Of a stretch of 64,000 bases of DNA, positions 8,154-16,474 are shown piece after piece. The position numbers and the translations under genes are program-made. Every line of letters begins with the position of its first letter. Positions within the stretch are counted from its first letter, which is position 1. Source of the DNA: UBA7672 sp047601145 (GTDB lineage Bacteria > Pseudomonadota > Alphaproteobacteria > Caulobacterales > Hyphomonadaceae); assembly GCA_047601145.1 (NCBI GenBank), contig JASGJW010000001.1, forward strand, positions 1,922,001 through 1,986,000, read 5' to 3'. A model generated the notes under the pieces. It made no database searches. It saw only the letters and a list, made by a program, of their open reading frames with translations, and had not been told where the DNA came from.

Positions 8154-8181
8154 AAGGGCGGCTCGGGACAGGGCCGCCCTT
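8154..8181. terminator. Strong hairpin between the small membrane gene and the dihydroorotase
   Basis: A perfect 9-base stem AAGGGCGGC / GCCGCCCTT with a 10-base loop. There is no clear T run on either side. It probably ends transcription of the small membrane gene or stabilises its mRNA. Confidence 0.45.
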
Positions 8182-8263
8182 CTGATTCCGGCCATAACTG
8201 CACGCTGCTTGGAGATTCCGGCCCGCGGGTCTAGGACAGCCGCAGAATTGCTGGAGCTGGCCA

Positions 8264-9598
8264 ATGCCGACATATGACCTGGTCATCAAGGGCGGCACGG
8301 TTGCGACGCCGGGCGGGATCGCTGTCGGCGATGTGGCGGTGAAGGACGGGAAGATCGCCTCTATCGGCTCGTTCGATGCGAGCCAGGCAGGCGAAGTGTT
8401 CGAGGCGCATGGCCTCCACGTGCTCCCCGGCGTGATCGACAGCCAGGTTCACTTCCGCGAGCCCGGCCTCGAATGGAAGGAAGATCTCGAAAGCGGCTCG
8501 CGTTCGGCGGCGCTGGGCGGCGTGACCGCCGTGTTCGAGATGCCGAACACCGATCCGTCGACGACGTCTCCGGAAATGATGGAAGACAAGCTCGCGCGTG
8601 CAAAGGGCCGCATGCACACGGACCACGCCTTCTACGCCGGCGCGACGCACGACAACACCGACCTCCTTCCCATAATGGAGCGGATGCCCGGCGTGTGCGG
8701 CGTGAAGGTATTCATGGGCGCCTCCACCGGCCAGCTTTTGGTCGAGGACGATGAGGGCGTGGAGCGCGTCTTGAACGCGATCTCGCGCCGCGCCGCGTTT
8801 CATTCCGAGGACGAGTATCGTCTCGCCGACCGCCGCAAGCTGGCCGTGCAGGGCGACTGGACGTCCCACCCTGTCGTGCGCGACGCTGAAGCTGCCATCT
8901 CGTCCACCCGCCGCCTCATCCGCCTCGCGCGCAAGACCGGCAAGCGCATCCACGTCCTCCACGTCACGACGGGGGAGGAGATGGAGATGCTGGCGGAGAA
9001 CAAGGACATTGCGACCTGCGAGGTCACGCCCCAGCACCTGACGCTGGTGGGGCCGGACGACTACATTCGCCTCAAGGGTTACGCGCAGATGAATCCGCCG
9101 ATCCGCGACGCTCACCACCGCGCCGCCCTCTGGAAAGCGGTGAACCAGGGCATCCCCGACGTGATCGGTTCCGACCACGCGCCTCACACCAAGGAAGAGA
9201 AGGCGCGGCCTTATCCGGCTTCGCCCTCGGGCATGCCGGGCGTGCAGACGATCGTGCCGGTGATGCTGACCCATGTCGCCAACGGCAAGATGAGCCTCGA
9301 GCGTTTCATCGAATTGACCAGCGCCGGGCCGCAGCGCGTGTTCGGCATCGCGGGCAAGGGCCGCATCGCGCAGGGCTATGACGCCGACTTCACGATCGTC
9401 GACCTGCACGCGAAGAAGACCATCACGGATGCATGGTCCGCCTCGCGCTGCGGTTGGACGCCGTATGACGGCATGGAGGCGACGGCTTGGCCCATCGCCA
9501 CCTTCGTCCGCGGCACGCTGGTGATGATGGAAGGCGCACTGGTTGCCCCGGGCAGCGGCGAGCCGGTGAAGTTCGTCGAGACGCTGCCCCACGCCTAG
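8264..9598 (+). CDS. pyrC: Dihydroorotase (class I type amidohydrolase)
   Basis: A 444-residue cyclic amidohydrolase. Dihydroorotase closes carbamoyl-aspartate to dihydroorotate in pyrimidine synthesis. Seen: VLPGVID followed by SQVHFREPG, VFEMPNTDPS, VKVFMGAS (its Lys is the candidate carbamylated residue), HVLHVTTGEE, and IGSDHAPHTKEE. Of the usual HxH metal pair the first His is Gln here (QVH). I recall this variant from alphaproteobacterial dihydroorotases but cannot check it. GGAG precedes the ATG by about 8 bases. No other pyrimidine gene is adjacent. A hydantoinase or allantoinase role is less likely given REPG and the length. Confidence 0.82.
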   Translation: MPTYDLVIKGGTVATPGGIAVGDVAVKDGKIASIGSFDASQAGEVFEAHGLHVLPGVIDSQVHFREPGLEWKEDLESGSRSAALGGVTAVFEMPNTDPSTTSPEMMEDKLARAKGRMHTDHAFYAGATHDNTDLLPIMERMPGVCGVKVFMGASTGQLLVEDDEGVERVLNAISRRAAFHSEDEYRLADRRKLAVQGDWTSHPVVRDAEAAISSTRRLIRLARKTGKRIHVLHVTTGEEMEMLAENKDIATCEVTPQHLTLVGPDDYIRLKGYAQMNPPIRDAHHRAALWKAVNQGIPDVIGSDHAPHTKEEKARPYPASPSGMPGVQTIVPVMLTHVANGKMSLERFIELTSAGPQRVFGIAGKGRIAQGYDADFTIVDLHAKKTITDAWSASRCGWTPYDGMEATAWPIATFVRGTLVMMEGALVAPGSGEPVKFVETLPHA

Positions 9599-9778
9599 CG
9601 CTGCGGTTCAGCCTACGAATCGAAGCGTTCTCACGCAATCAAGATAGATTCTTCGAGGATCGAAAACGTGCCAGGTTGACCGGCGCGTCAGTCTTGCTGC
9701 GCATGTCAGCAATTGCGAAATTTGGGTCGTATGCGGTACCGGAGCCTACTCTCCGGAAGCGGGAGGCACGGTTCGCGC

Positions 9779-10261
9779 GTGGACGCACCAATTCCTGAAC
9801 TACAGCTTACGCCTGCCCAGATACGGGAAAATCATGCGCGCGAGTATGCGTCCGCGGAAGCTGACATCGACCGAACGAAGCGCCGACAACTGGATGTGCT
9901 GAACTACAGCACACTAGCTGCTGCAGGAATAATTGGCGTCGTTCGACTTTTTGGAGATCCCAGCCCTCTTCAGACGTGGGTGCTTGCTTGTCTCGCCGTG
10001 ATGATAGTCCTAAACGCATGGCTTGCCATCGGAGCTCAGCGAACTTTGGGGCGCGGCATGGCCAAGTTTCGAGATCGCCTGTTTCGAGCGCGCATAGGCC
10101 TTGGGCTGAAGGCAAGGCCTCCAAGTGAAAAGAAACGCGAGGACTGGTTTTTCGATGTCTACTTTTTTGGTGTCCCGGCAATCGTTGCGGTTCTGGCGAC
10201 GGGCTATCTGGCGTATCTCGGCGGTGCTGCCGCGTTCTTGATAAGCGCTGCTGGCCAATAA
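9779..10261 (+). CDS. Unknown membrane protein of atypical base composition
   Basis: About 160 residues from the GTG at 9779, which has GGGAGG 12 bases upstream; an in-frame ATG at 9713 would add 22 residues. I do not recognise the family. The order is a charged, helical N-terminus (ENHAREYASAEADIDRTKR), two hydrophobic segments (around TLAAAGIIGVV and VLACLAVMIVLNAWLAI), a basic cytoplasmic-looking stretch and a final hydrophobic pair near the C-terminus. Lines I counted in the gene have about 48-57% G+C against well over 60% around it, and the codons use many A and T third bases. This suggests recent acquisition. Confidence 0.6.
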   Translation: MDAPIPELQLTPAQIRENHAREYASAEADIDRTKRRQLDVLNYSTLAAAGIIGVVRLFGDPSPLQTWVLACLAVMIVLNAWLAIGAQRTLGRGMAKFRDRLFRARIGLGLKARPPSEKKREDWFFDVYFFGVPAIVAVLATGYLAYLGGAAAFLISAAGQ

Positions 10262-10488
10262 ATCAGCTATCGGGCGTGTGCTTACTTGGGCCTGTGTTTC
10301 AGGTCGCCTCCAAACTCAGCGAATGCAGAGAGCTGGCTCCCGCCGGGGATCGATCCATTCAACAAAACCCGTACCGGCAACACGGATTGAGCTTCGCCTT
10401 CAGGCCGCTGCGGAATGCGCCATCAGCAATCACAGATTTTGTGATCGAAGCTGGCAACGGAGGTCGCCATACCGCCCGTTCAAATCAC

Positions 10489-10569
10489 GTCTGGGAAGCG
10501 GCGAAGCTGACCGCATCGCCGCCAGCAACGGGAACCGGCTGCCTCCCCAAGGGACCGTGTTCCCCAGAC
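10489..10569 (+). ncRNA. Candidate structured RNA, three-way junction
   Basis: By hand, GTCTGGGAA (10489-10497) pairs with TTCCCCAGAC (10560-10569) with one bulge. Inside it GCGGCGA (10498-10504) pairs perfectly with TCGCCGC (10516-10522), and CAGC plus CGG (10523-10531) pairs with CCG plus GCTG (10535-10541) around a GAA loop. A purine-rich joining strand follows. I cannot match it to a known riboswitch or small RNA. Confidence 0.35.
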
Positions 10570-10600
10570 TCACGCGCGCGGAGAGTATGACATCTCCGTC

Positions 10601-10654
10601 CCCCGACGTGCGCCAAGACAGCCGGTCCCGCACGTCGGGGCCGGCTCTTTTTTT
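10601..10654 (+). terminator. Intrinsic terminator with a competing upstream stem
   Basis: Stem B pairs CCCCGACGTGCG (10601-10612) with CGCACGTCGGGG (10629-10640), 12 perfect pairs. Stem C pairs AGCCGG (10620-10625) with CCGGCT (10641-10646) and is followed at once by a run of seven T (10648-10654). The left arm of C lies in the loop of B and the right arm of B lies in the loop of C, so the two are mutually exclusive. The layout could be a plain terminator or an attenuator 56 bases before the next gene. Confidence 0.6.
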
Positions 10655-10709
10655 GTCGTTGCCTCACAGTCGTCCACCGATAGGGTCCGCCCGAATCCTG
10701 GAGGCATGC

Positions 10710-12275
10710 ATGACGGCGTCTGAGATGACCGGCGCGGAGGCGATCATCGGGTCGCTGGCGGATTGCGGCGTCGCGGCCTGCTTCGCCAATCCGGGCACCA
10801 GCGAGATGCATCTCGTCACGGCGCTTGATCGCGAGCCCCGCATCCGCTCCGTGCTGTGCCTCTTCGAGGGCGTCGCGACAGGGGCTGCGGACGGCTATGC
10901 GCGCATGGCTGGCGTGCCGGCGTTGACGTTGCTGCATCTCGGGCCGGGCTATCTCAACGCCGGCGCCAACATCCACAATGCGCGGCGCGCCTATGTGCCG
11001 ATGGTCAACCTGATCGGCGATCATGCCGTGACGCACCGGCAGTACGATGCGCCGCTGGCCTCCGACATTGCCGGGCTCGCGCGGCCGAATTCGCGCTGGC
11101 TGAAGTCAGTGGATCGCGTCAGCGAGGCTGGAGCGCTGGCCGTTGAGGCATTCGAGGCGAGCTATGGGCCGCCGCCGGGACCCGTGTCGCTGATCATGCC
11201 CGCCGATACGGCCTGGACGAAAGGAGCCTCGCGCGCGGCTTCGGGTTCACGCGCGACGCTGAGGAAAGCCGATGATGCTGTCATCGAGGAAGCCGGCCGC
11301 GCCGTTACCAAGGCCAAGCGTCCGGCCATTCTCGTCAACGGCACGGCGCTGCATCCGGGCGGCGTGCAGATGCTGCGCCGGCTGGAGATGCAGGGCGTGC
11401 GGGTGCTGACCGATACGTTCATGGCGCGGCATGTCCGCGGCGGCGGGCTCTATGACGCGCCACGTCTGCCGTATTTCGCCGAGATGGCGGTGGAGACGCT
11501 GGGCGGTGTCGATTTCCTGCTTCTCGCAGGAACCAAACCGCCGGTGGCGTTCTTCGCCTATCCCAATACGCCCGGCGCGTTCACGCCAGCGGGTGCGCGG
11601 ACGGTCAGCCTTGGCGGACCAGACACGGACAGCCTCGATGCCATCACGCGTCTGGTGGATTGGCTCGATGCGCCGGTTGTGCCGACGACCACCAGCTGGA
11701 CGCGGACTGAGCCTGCAACGGGCGATGCCTTCAATCCGCACACGATTGGTCAGTCGCTGGCGGCGCTGCTGCCGGAAGGCGCGCTGATCTCGGACGACGG
11801 CGTCACGTCTGGCCTGCCGATCTACCAGGTGATGTCTGGCGGGCCCCGCCATGAATGGCTTGGTCACACGGGCGGCGCCATCGGGCAGGGGATGCCGGTG
11901 GCGATCGGCGCGGCGATCGCCCGGCCTGACGTGAAGACGGTCTGCCTCGCAGGCGATGGCGCCGGCATGTACACAGTGCAGTCTCTATGGACGATGGCAC
12001 GCGAGAACCTCGACATCATCACCATCGTGTTTGTGAACAACGCCTATCGCATCCTCAAGATCGAGCTGGCGCGCACGGGCGCGGGCAATCCTGGTCCTGC
12101 GGCGAATGGCATGCTGAGCCTTGGCTCGCCGGAGATCGACTGGGTGAAGCTGGCTGAAGGCATGGGTGTCGGCGCCGAGGCTGTGTCGACCTGCGCCCAG
12201 TTCAACGATGCGCTGAGGCGAGCCGTGGACACGCGCGGGCCGCGCCTGATCGCCTGCATGGTCCCGGGCGCGTAG
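10710..12275 (+). CDS. Thiamine-diphosphate-dependent enzyme, acetolactate-synthase-like
   Basis: A 521-residue protein of the acetolactate synthase large-subunit / benzoylformate decarboxylase superfamily (COG0028). Seen: the cofactor-activating Glu53 in LCLFEGVATGAADGYARM, and the diphosphate-binding GDG (415-417) with NN about 30 residues on. It lacks a neighbouring regulatory subunit gene and is shorter than biosynthetic IlvB (about 560-600), so a catabolic 2-oxo-acid decarboxylase or carboligase is more likely than valine/isoleucine synthesis. GGAGG precedes the ATG at 10710. An in-frame ATG at 10587 would read through the terminator and is unlikely. It ends 3 bases before the convergent kinase gene. 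Confidence 0.8.
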   Translation: MTASEMTGAEAIIGSLADCGVAACFANPGTSEMHLVTALDREPRIRSVLCLFEGVATGAADGYARMAGVPALTLLHLGPGYLNAGANIHNARRAYVPMVNLIGDHAVTHRQYDAPLASDIAGLARPNSRWLKSVDRVSEAGALAVEAFEASYGPPPGPVSLIMPADTAWTKGASRAASGSRATLRKADDAVIEEAGRAVTKAKRPAILVNGTALHPGGVQMLRRLEMQGVRVLTDTFMARHVRGGGLYDAPRLPYFAEMAVETLGGVDFLLLAGTKPPVAFFAYPNTPGAFTPAGARTVSLGGPDTDSLDAITRLVDWLDAPVVPTTTSWTRTEPATGDAFNPHTIGQSLAALLPEGALISDDGVTSGLPIYQVMSGGPRHEWLGHTGGAIGQGMPVAIGAAIARPDVKTVCLAGDGAGMYTVQSLWTMARENLDIITIVFVNNAYRILKIELARTGAGNPGPAANGMLSLGSPEIDWVKLAEGMGVGAEAVSTCAQFNDALRRAVDTRGPRLIACMVPGA

Positions 12276-12278
12276 CCG

Positions 12279-14498
12279 TCAGGCCGAAACGGCATCCATG
12301 AAGGGCGCGATCGCCAGCGCGAGCTGGCGCACGTCGATCGGCTTGGCGGCGACGCCGTCGAAGCCCGAGGCGGCATAGGCTGCGATGTCTTCCTGCGAGA
12401 GCTTGGCCGTCAACGCGATCGCCGGGGTCATGCGGTTGAGGCACTCGGGGTCGCTGCGCAGGCGGCGCAGCGTTTCCATGCCATCCATCTCCGGCATCAC
12501 GATGTCCATCAGGATGACGTCGAATGTCTGGATGGCGCAAATGTCCATCGCTTCGGCGCCCGAAGCGCAACCGGTAACTTCGATGCCGAACTTGCTGAGC
12601 AGGAGTTCCGCGATCCGGCGATTCTTCTCGTTGTCGTCGACGCACAGGACGGTTCGGCCGTGCCAGGCGGGTTCGCCGGAATCGTGTGGACCGGCGACAT
12701 CGGCAGTGTCCGCGCGATCCGTCACTAGCGACAGTCGGAAATGGGCGCCGTCGCGCCGGGCCGGTTCGAGCGTCAGGTCGCCGCCCATGAGACGCGCGAG
12801 CCTGCGCGAGATGAACAGGCCAAGGCCCGTTCCGCCCTTGCTGACGCTGCCGGGCGCCTGTTCAAACGGCGCGAAGATCGTCTCGGCCACTGCGTCCGGA
12901 ACGCCCGGCCCGGTGTCGATCACGCTCAGCGCAATTTCGATGCGGCCCTCGCTCGTCTCATGGGTCGAGACGCGAGCCGTCACGCTGCCGGTCTCGGTGA
13001 ACTTGATCGCGTTGGAGATGAGGTTGCCAACGATCTGCCGCACCCGCCCAGCGTCCAACATCAGCGGCGTCGGGCCGGCCTCGCTGCAATCGACCTTCAG
13101 CGTGAGGCCCTTGTCGCTTGCCTGCGGTCCCCAGAATTCAAGCGTGCGCTTTACGAGGCCAGGCAGATCGGTCGGCGTCGGCGTGATCTCGAGCTTGCCA
13201 GCGTCGATCTTCGAGACGTCCAGCAGGTCGCTCACAATCGTCAGCAGGCCAGTCCCGGCCTCGTCGATCAGGGCCACCAGCTCTGCCGTGTCGCGGTCGT
13301 GGGTCTTGCGCTTCAGCACTTCGACCGAACCCATGATGGCGTTGAGCGGCGTTCGCACCTCATGGCTCATCATGGCGATGAAGTCTGATTTCGCCTTGTT
13401 GGCTTCGCGTGCACGATCACGGCCCGAGCGCAGCGCTTCCTCGGCCGCCTTGATGAAATTGATGTCCTGGAGGGACCCCGAGATGCGAACCGTGCCGTCG
13501 GCGTTCTGCGAATAGCGCGCGCGGGCGGAGAACCAGCGATAGCCGCGCTGCCGTGTCAGAAGCCGGAAATCGACGCGCAGGCGCGACATCCGCTTGCGGC
13601 CGAGGGCGAACGCCTCGCGCAGCGAGACGACGTCCTCTGGATGCACGAACTTTTCGACATTGCCGAACAGGCCGTCGAATTCCTCTCCGGAATAGCCCGT
13701 AACGGTCTGGAAGCTTTCCGAGACGTGGAACTTGCGCTGCGATGCATCCGGAACGTCCCACAACCCCACACGCGCTGCTTCCAGCGCGACGCGGCTGCGC
13801 GCGGCGTTTTCAACGATCGTCTCGTTAGCCGCTTTCAGCTGTTCAACAGCGAATTCGCGCGACATGTTGGAGATCCAGGCAATGCAGCCGAGGGCGATCG
13901 TCGCAAAGCCGATCGACAGTATGTACATCACCGAACGGCCATTGGTTGTGTAGGTCGCGTGAATGCCGATGAGGCCTGTCGAGGTCAGGATCGCAAAGCC
14001 GAACACGGCGATGCCAAGCCCGATTGCGAAGGGGCGCATCCTGGGGCGCACGTACATCGCCGAAATGCCAACCGCCGCCGGAATAGACATCAGCACAGGC
14101 GCTACGATGCCTGCCTGCCGGTAGCTCAGGATGGCGACCGCGGCGAAGTAGGACAGCACCATCCAGTCCAGGACGGCGCGCGGATCCCTGCGCCGGCGGA
14201 TCTGCAGGAAGCCGTGAAGGCTGCCTGCGAAGTTGAGCGCGCCCAGTAGCAGGCCGATCACATTTGTCGGATTGACGATGCCAACTGCGATGCAGTTGGC
14301 CAACCACCCAACTGCGGCCGCGAGGCACATGTACCCGGCGGCCACCTGGCGGGTCGCATCCGGATCGTTGCTGAACTGGCGGACGTCGGAATAGAAGCGC
14401 CGTCTCAATCGACCGGTGAAGAAATCGGCGACGACGGCGCGCACGCTACCGAACGCGCTGTCCGTAATGACGGGCGGCGCGGCCATGGTCGGTGGCAT
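12279..14498 (-). CDS. Membrane hybrid sensor histidine kinase (6TM-PAS-HisKA-HATPase-REC)
   Basis: 739 residues. About six hydrophobic segments lie between residues 52 and 212, then a short coiled linker, a PAS domain (about 235-350), a HisKA dimerisation domain with the phospho-acceptor His379 in MMSHEVRTPLN, an ATPase domain with NLISNAIKF, DTGPGV and GTGLGLFISRRL, and a C-terminal receiver with CVDDNEKN and LMDIVMPEMDG. The receiver suggests a phosphorelay through an unlinked Hpt protein, since no response regulator gene is adjacent. The signal is unknown. It is convergent with the thiamine-diphosphate enzyme and stands alone as a transcription unit. Confidence 0.9.
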   Translation of the reverse strand: MPPTMAAPPVITDSAFGSVRAVVADFFTGRLRRRFYSDVRQFSNDPDATRQVAAGYMCLAAAVGWLANCIAVGIVNPTNVIGLLLGALNFAGSLHGFLQIRRRRDPRAVLDWMVLSYFAAVAILSYRQAGIVAPVLMSIPAAVGISAMYVRPRMRPFAIGLGIAVFGFAILTSTGLIGIHATYTTNGRSVMYILSIGFATIALGCIAWISNMSREFAVEQLKAANETIVENAARSRVALEAARVGLWDVPDASQRKFHVSESFQTVTGYSGEEFDGLFGNVEKFVHPEDVVSLREAFALGRKRMSRLRVDFRLLTRQRGYRWFSARARYSQNADGTVRISGSLQDINFIKAAEEALRSGRDRAREANKAKSDFIAMMSHEVRTPLNAIMGSVEVLKRKTHDRDTAELVALIDEAGTGLLTIVSDLLDVSKIDAGKLEITPTPTDLPGLVKRTLEFWGPQASDKGLTLKVDCSEAGPTPLMLDAGRVRQIVGNLISNAIKFTETGSVTARVSTHETSEGRIEIALSVIDTGPGVPDAVAETIFAPFEQAPGSVSKGGTGLGLFISRRLARLMGGDLTLEPARRDGAHFRLSLVTDRADTADVAGPHDSGEPAWHGRTVLCVDDNEKNRRIAELLLSKFGIEVTGCASGAEAMDICAIQTFDVILMDIVMPEMDGMETLRRLRSDPECLNRMTPAIALTAKLSQEDIAAYAASGFDGVAAKPIDVRQLALAIAPFMDAVSA

Positions 14499-14627
14499 GG
14501 CGGGCTGCTGATTGATTGTCCTGTTCCCTGTCCGAGGGTTACCACTATGCCCTGAAATGTTAAGGATATCGTTGCCGGCAGAGAAACTGCGCAGTGCACC
14601 AGCGCGCCGCGGGCGTTTGCCCCTACG

Positions 14628-15011
14628 CTAGTTGAGGTAACTCTTTGCGATGGCGTCGGCGAGCTCGCGGCCATGTTTGGCGATCCGCGCTTCGATCGCA
14701 GGCGATTTGTCGGTGCAGGCCGACGTTTCGCGAGCCTGGGTGCGATAACCGCGGTTGAACGCATCCGTCAGCGTGGCGCGTCGCGGACTGCCCGAGGGGG
14801 CTTCCATGGACATCAGGTTCAACATGTAGTTGCGCCAAGTCGAGTCATCGTCACCATTGCAGACGGTGCGGACGGCGTGGGCGCGACCGAGGGTTTCGGC
14901 GAGGTCCGAGAGGAGCTCGATGGGTGCAGCGGCGGGCGGGGGATCCTGCGCCAGGGCAGGGCTGGCAAACAGCAGGGCGGCCATAGCGGCGAGGATCGGG
15001 CGCAGACTCAT
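14628..15011 (-). CDS. TIGR02301-like secreted protein
   Basis: 127 residues with a signal peptide (LAAMAALLFASPALA, cut before Gln-Asp). The mature part, with a VRTVCNGDDDSTWRNYM motif, RRATLTDAFNRGYR and a second Cys in ETSACT, resembles what I recall of the TIGR02301 family of small periplasmic proteins found in Alphaproteobacteria. The two cysteines could form a disulfide. The function is not known. It lies between the hybrid kinase and tRNA-Leu and is transcribed away from the tRNA. Confidence 0.7.
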   Translation of the reverse strand: MSLRPILAAMAALLFASPALAQDPPPAAAPIELLSDLAETLGRAHAVRTVCNGDDDSTWRNYMLNLMSMEAPSGSPRRATLTDAFNRGYRTQARETSACTDKSPAIEARIAKHGRELADAIAKSYLN

Positions 15012-15099
15012 GCCGTAACCCTAGCCTTTGAGGGCCCAGCAGGCAAAACCAGACCGCAGGCTTGCCTTTTGGCCCCCAATGCCCTGAACAAGGCGTCAC

Positions 15100-15188
15100 G
15101 CGGGCGTGGCGGAACTGGTAGACGCACCAGACTTAAAATCTGTTGGGCCGAAAGGCCCGTCCCGGTTCGACTCCGGGCGCCCGCACCA
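15100..15188 (+). tRNA. tRNA-Leu (anticodon UAA)
   Basis: A full class II tRNA: acceptor GCGGGCG (15100-15106) pairs with CGCCCGC (15178-15184), the anticodon loop CTTAAAA gives UAA, there is a long variable arm (GGGCC-GAAA-GGCCC), the T loop is GGTTCGACTCC, and the discriminator is A followed by an encoded CCA (15186-15188). It reads UUA and probably UUG codons. It lies antisense to the spurious extension of the frameshifted moeA frame. Confidence 0.97.
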
Positions 15189-15215
15189 TCATGATCCGAA
15201 CTTCTCTATTCTCGA

Positions 15216-16419
15216 TTAGCGCAGCATCTCTATCTCCACGAGCTCCCCGGCGGCGGCGGCAGGCGATCCGGGCCGGCGCCGGATGAGCGCATTGGCCGTC
15301 AGGAAGGGCGAAAGCAGGGACGAGATCCTGGTTCTCGGCCGCCTGAACGCGCGCCCGCCCGTCAGCGTCGATGGTCAGGATGGCGCGGAGGTATTCCTCG
15401 CGGTTGCCGGCGGCCGGAAGGGATGTCGCGGTCATGGCGCGCTGAGAAGTGGGAGCGGCGGCAGGCGCGCGCGTCAGCGCATCGATCAGCGGGCGGAGGA
15501 AGAGCTGGGCCGTGACCATCGCGGCTGCCGGATTGCCGGGGAGGCCGAGGGCGAGCGCGGCGGGGCTGGCGGAAAACCAGGTGGGCTTGCCTGGCTTCAC
15601 GGCAACCTTCTCGAAGACAGGCGCGAAGCCTTCCGCCGCGAAAGCGGAGCGGACGACGTCATAGTCGCCGACCGAGGCGCCGCCGATGGAGACGATAACG
15701 TCGCACGGCGCGGCGAGACGCTTGCGGACATCTTCTTCAGTATCGCCCGACAGGCCGAGATCCACCGGGATCGCGCCCCAGCGGCGGATGATGGCGAGCA
15801 GGGCAGGCTGGATCGAGTTGACGACCTGCCCCGGCGCAATTTCGGTTCCCGGAGACACGAGTTCATCGCCATTGGCGAGTACGCCGATGCGGGGCGCTTT
15901 CGCGACGACGACCTTCGCGACATTGCCGGCGGCCGCCAGCGAGATCGCGCCTTCGCTCATGACGTGGCCGGCAGGCACGAGTATCTTGCCTCGCGCGAAG
16001 TCCAGGGCTGCGGTGCGAATGTTCTCAGGACGCTTCTGTGCGTGCATCACCTCGATCGAGTCATCCTCGCGGATGCAGTCTTCCTGGATGAGCACGTGAT
16101 CGGCGCCTTGCGGTATGATCGCGCCGGTGAAGATGCGAACGGCCTGATGATCTCCGACCTTGCCGGACCAGGGGACGCCGGCGCGGGATTCGCCGATCAC
16201 CCGCAGCTCCGCATTCATCGCCATGTCGGCGAAACGGACGGCGTAGCCATCCATCGAGGACACGTCGGCCGGAGGCTGGTTCACCTGCGCGATCACGGGC
16301 TCGGCGAGGCGGCGACCCTCGGCGGCGGCGAGAGATACGGTTTCGAGACCCGGCGCGCGCTTGGCTCCATGGCTGGCGATCAGGTCGATTGCCTGTTCGA
16401 CGGCGGCCATGCGGATCAT
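15216..16419 (-). pseudogene. moeA: Molybdopterin molybdenumtransferase, frameshifted near the C-terminus
   Basis: MoeA inserts molybdate into adenylylated molybdopterin. The frame from ATG 16419 has the family features PPADVSSMDGYAVR, FTGAIIPQGADHV, GVLANGDEL, DVIVSIGGASVGDYD, VKPGKPTWF and GLPGNPAA. Near 15310-15320 it leaves the family pattern; the normal ending (SPFLTANALIRRRPG, then GELVEIEMLR and a stop at 15216) is found in another frame. The span of 1204 bases is one more than a multiple of three, which fits one inserted base. The unshifted frame would run to 15133, through the tRNA-Leu gene on the opposite strand. Either a sequencing error or a real mutation; all catalytic parts precede it. 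It is divergent from moaC. Confidence 0.85.
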
Positions 16420-16474
16420 CGGTTTTCCTTTTCGTTGTGCTTCGTGCAGAATAGCGGGGCAGATGAGGATGACC

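Larger units (their letters stand above)
10262..10709 (+). other. 450-base spacer with RNA-like structure, no convincing gene
   Basis: This stretch separates the orphan membrane gene from the thiamine-diphosphate enzyme. Frames are open through parts of it, but the translations look random. It contains a possible three-way-junction fold (10489-10569), a small hairpin (GGAGA at 10580-10584 with TCTCC at 10593-10597) and two interleaved stems ending in a T run (10601-10654). I looked for tmRNA, RNase P RNA, SRP RNA and THI-box motifs and saw none. Confidence 0.5.

Noticed and set aside
10489..10569. TPP riboswitch ahead of a thiamine-diphosphate enzyme
   Set aside because: The THI-box blocks (CTGAGA, and the AACCTGATCTGG-type segment) are absent, and the enzyme uses but does not make the cofactor.
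9600..10709. Possible tmRNA, RNase P RNA, SRP RNA or 6S RNA in the spacer
   Set aside because: None of the conserved sequence blocks I could recall are present, and no tmRNA tag-like codon string is found. Only unassigned stems remain.
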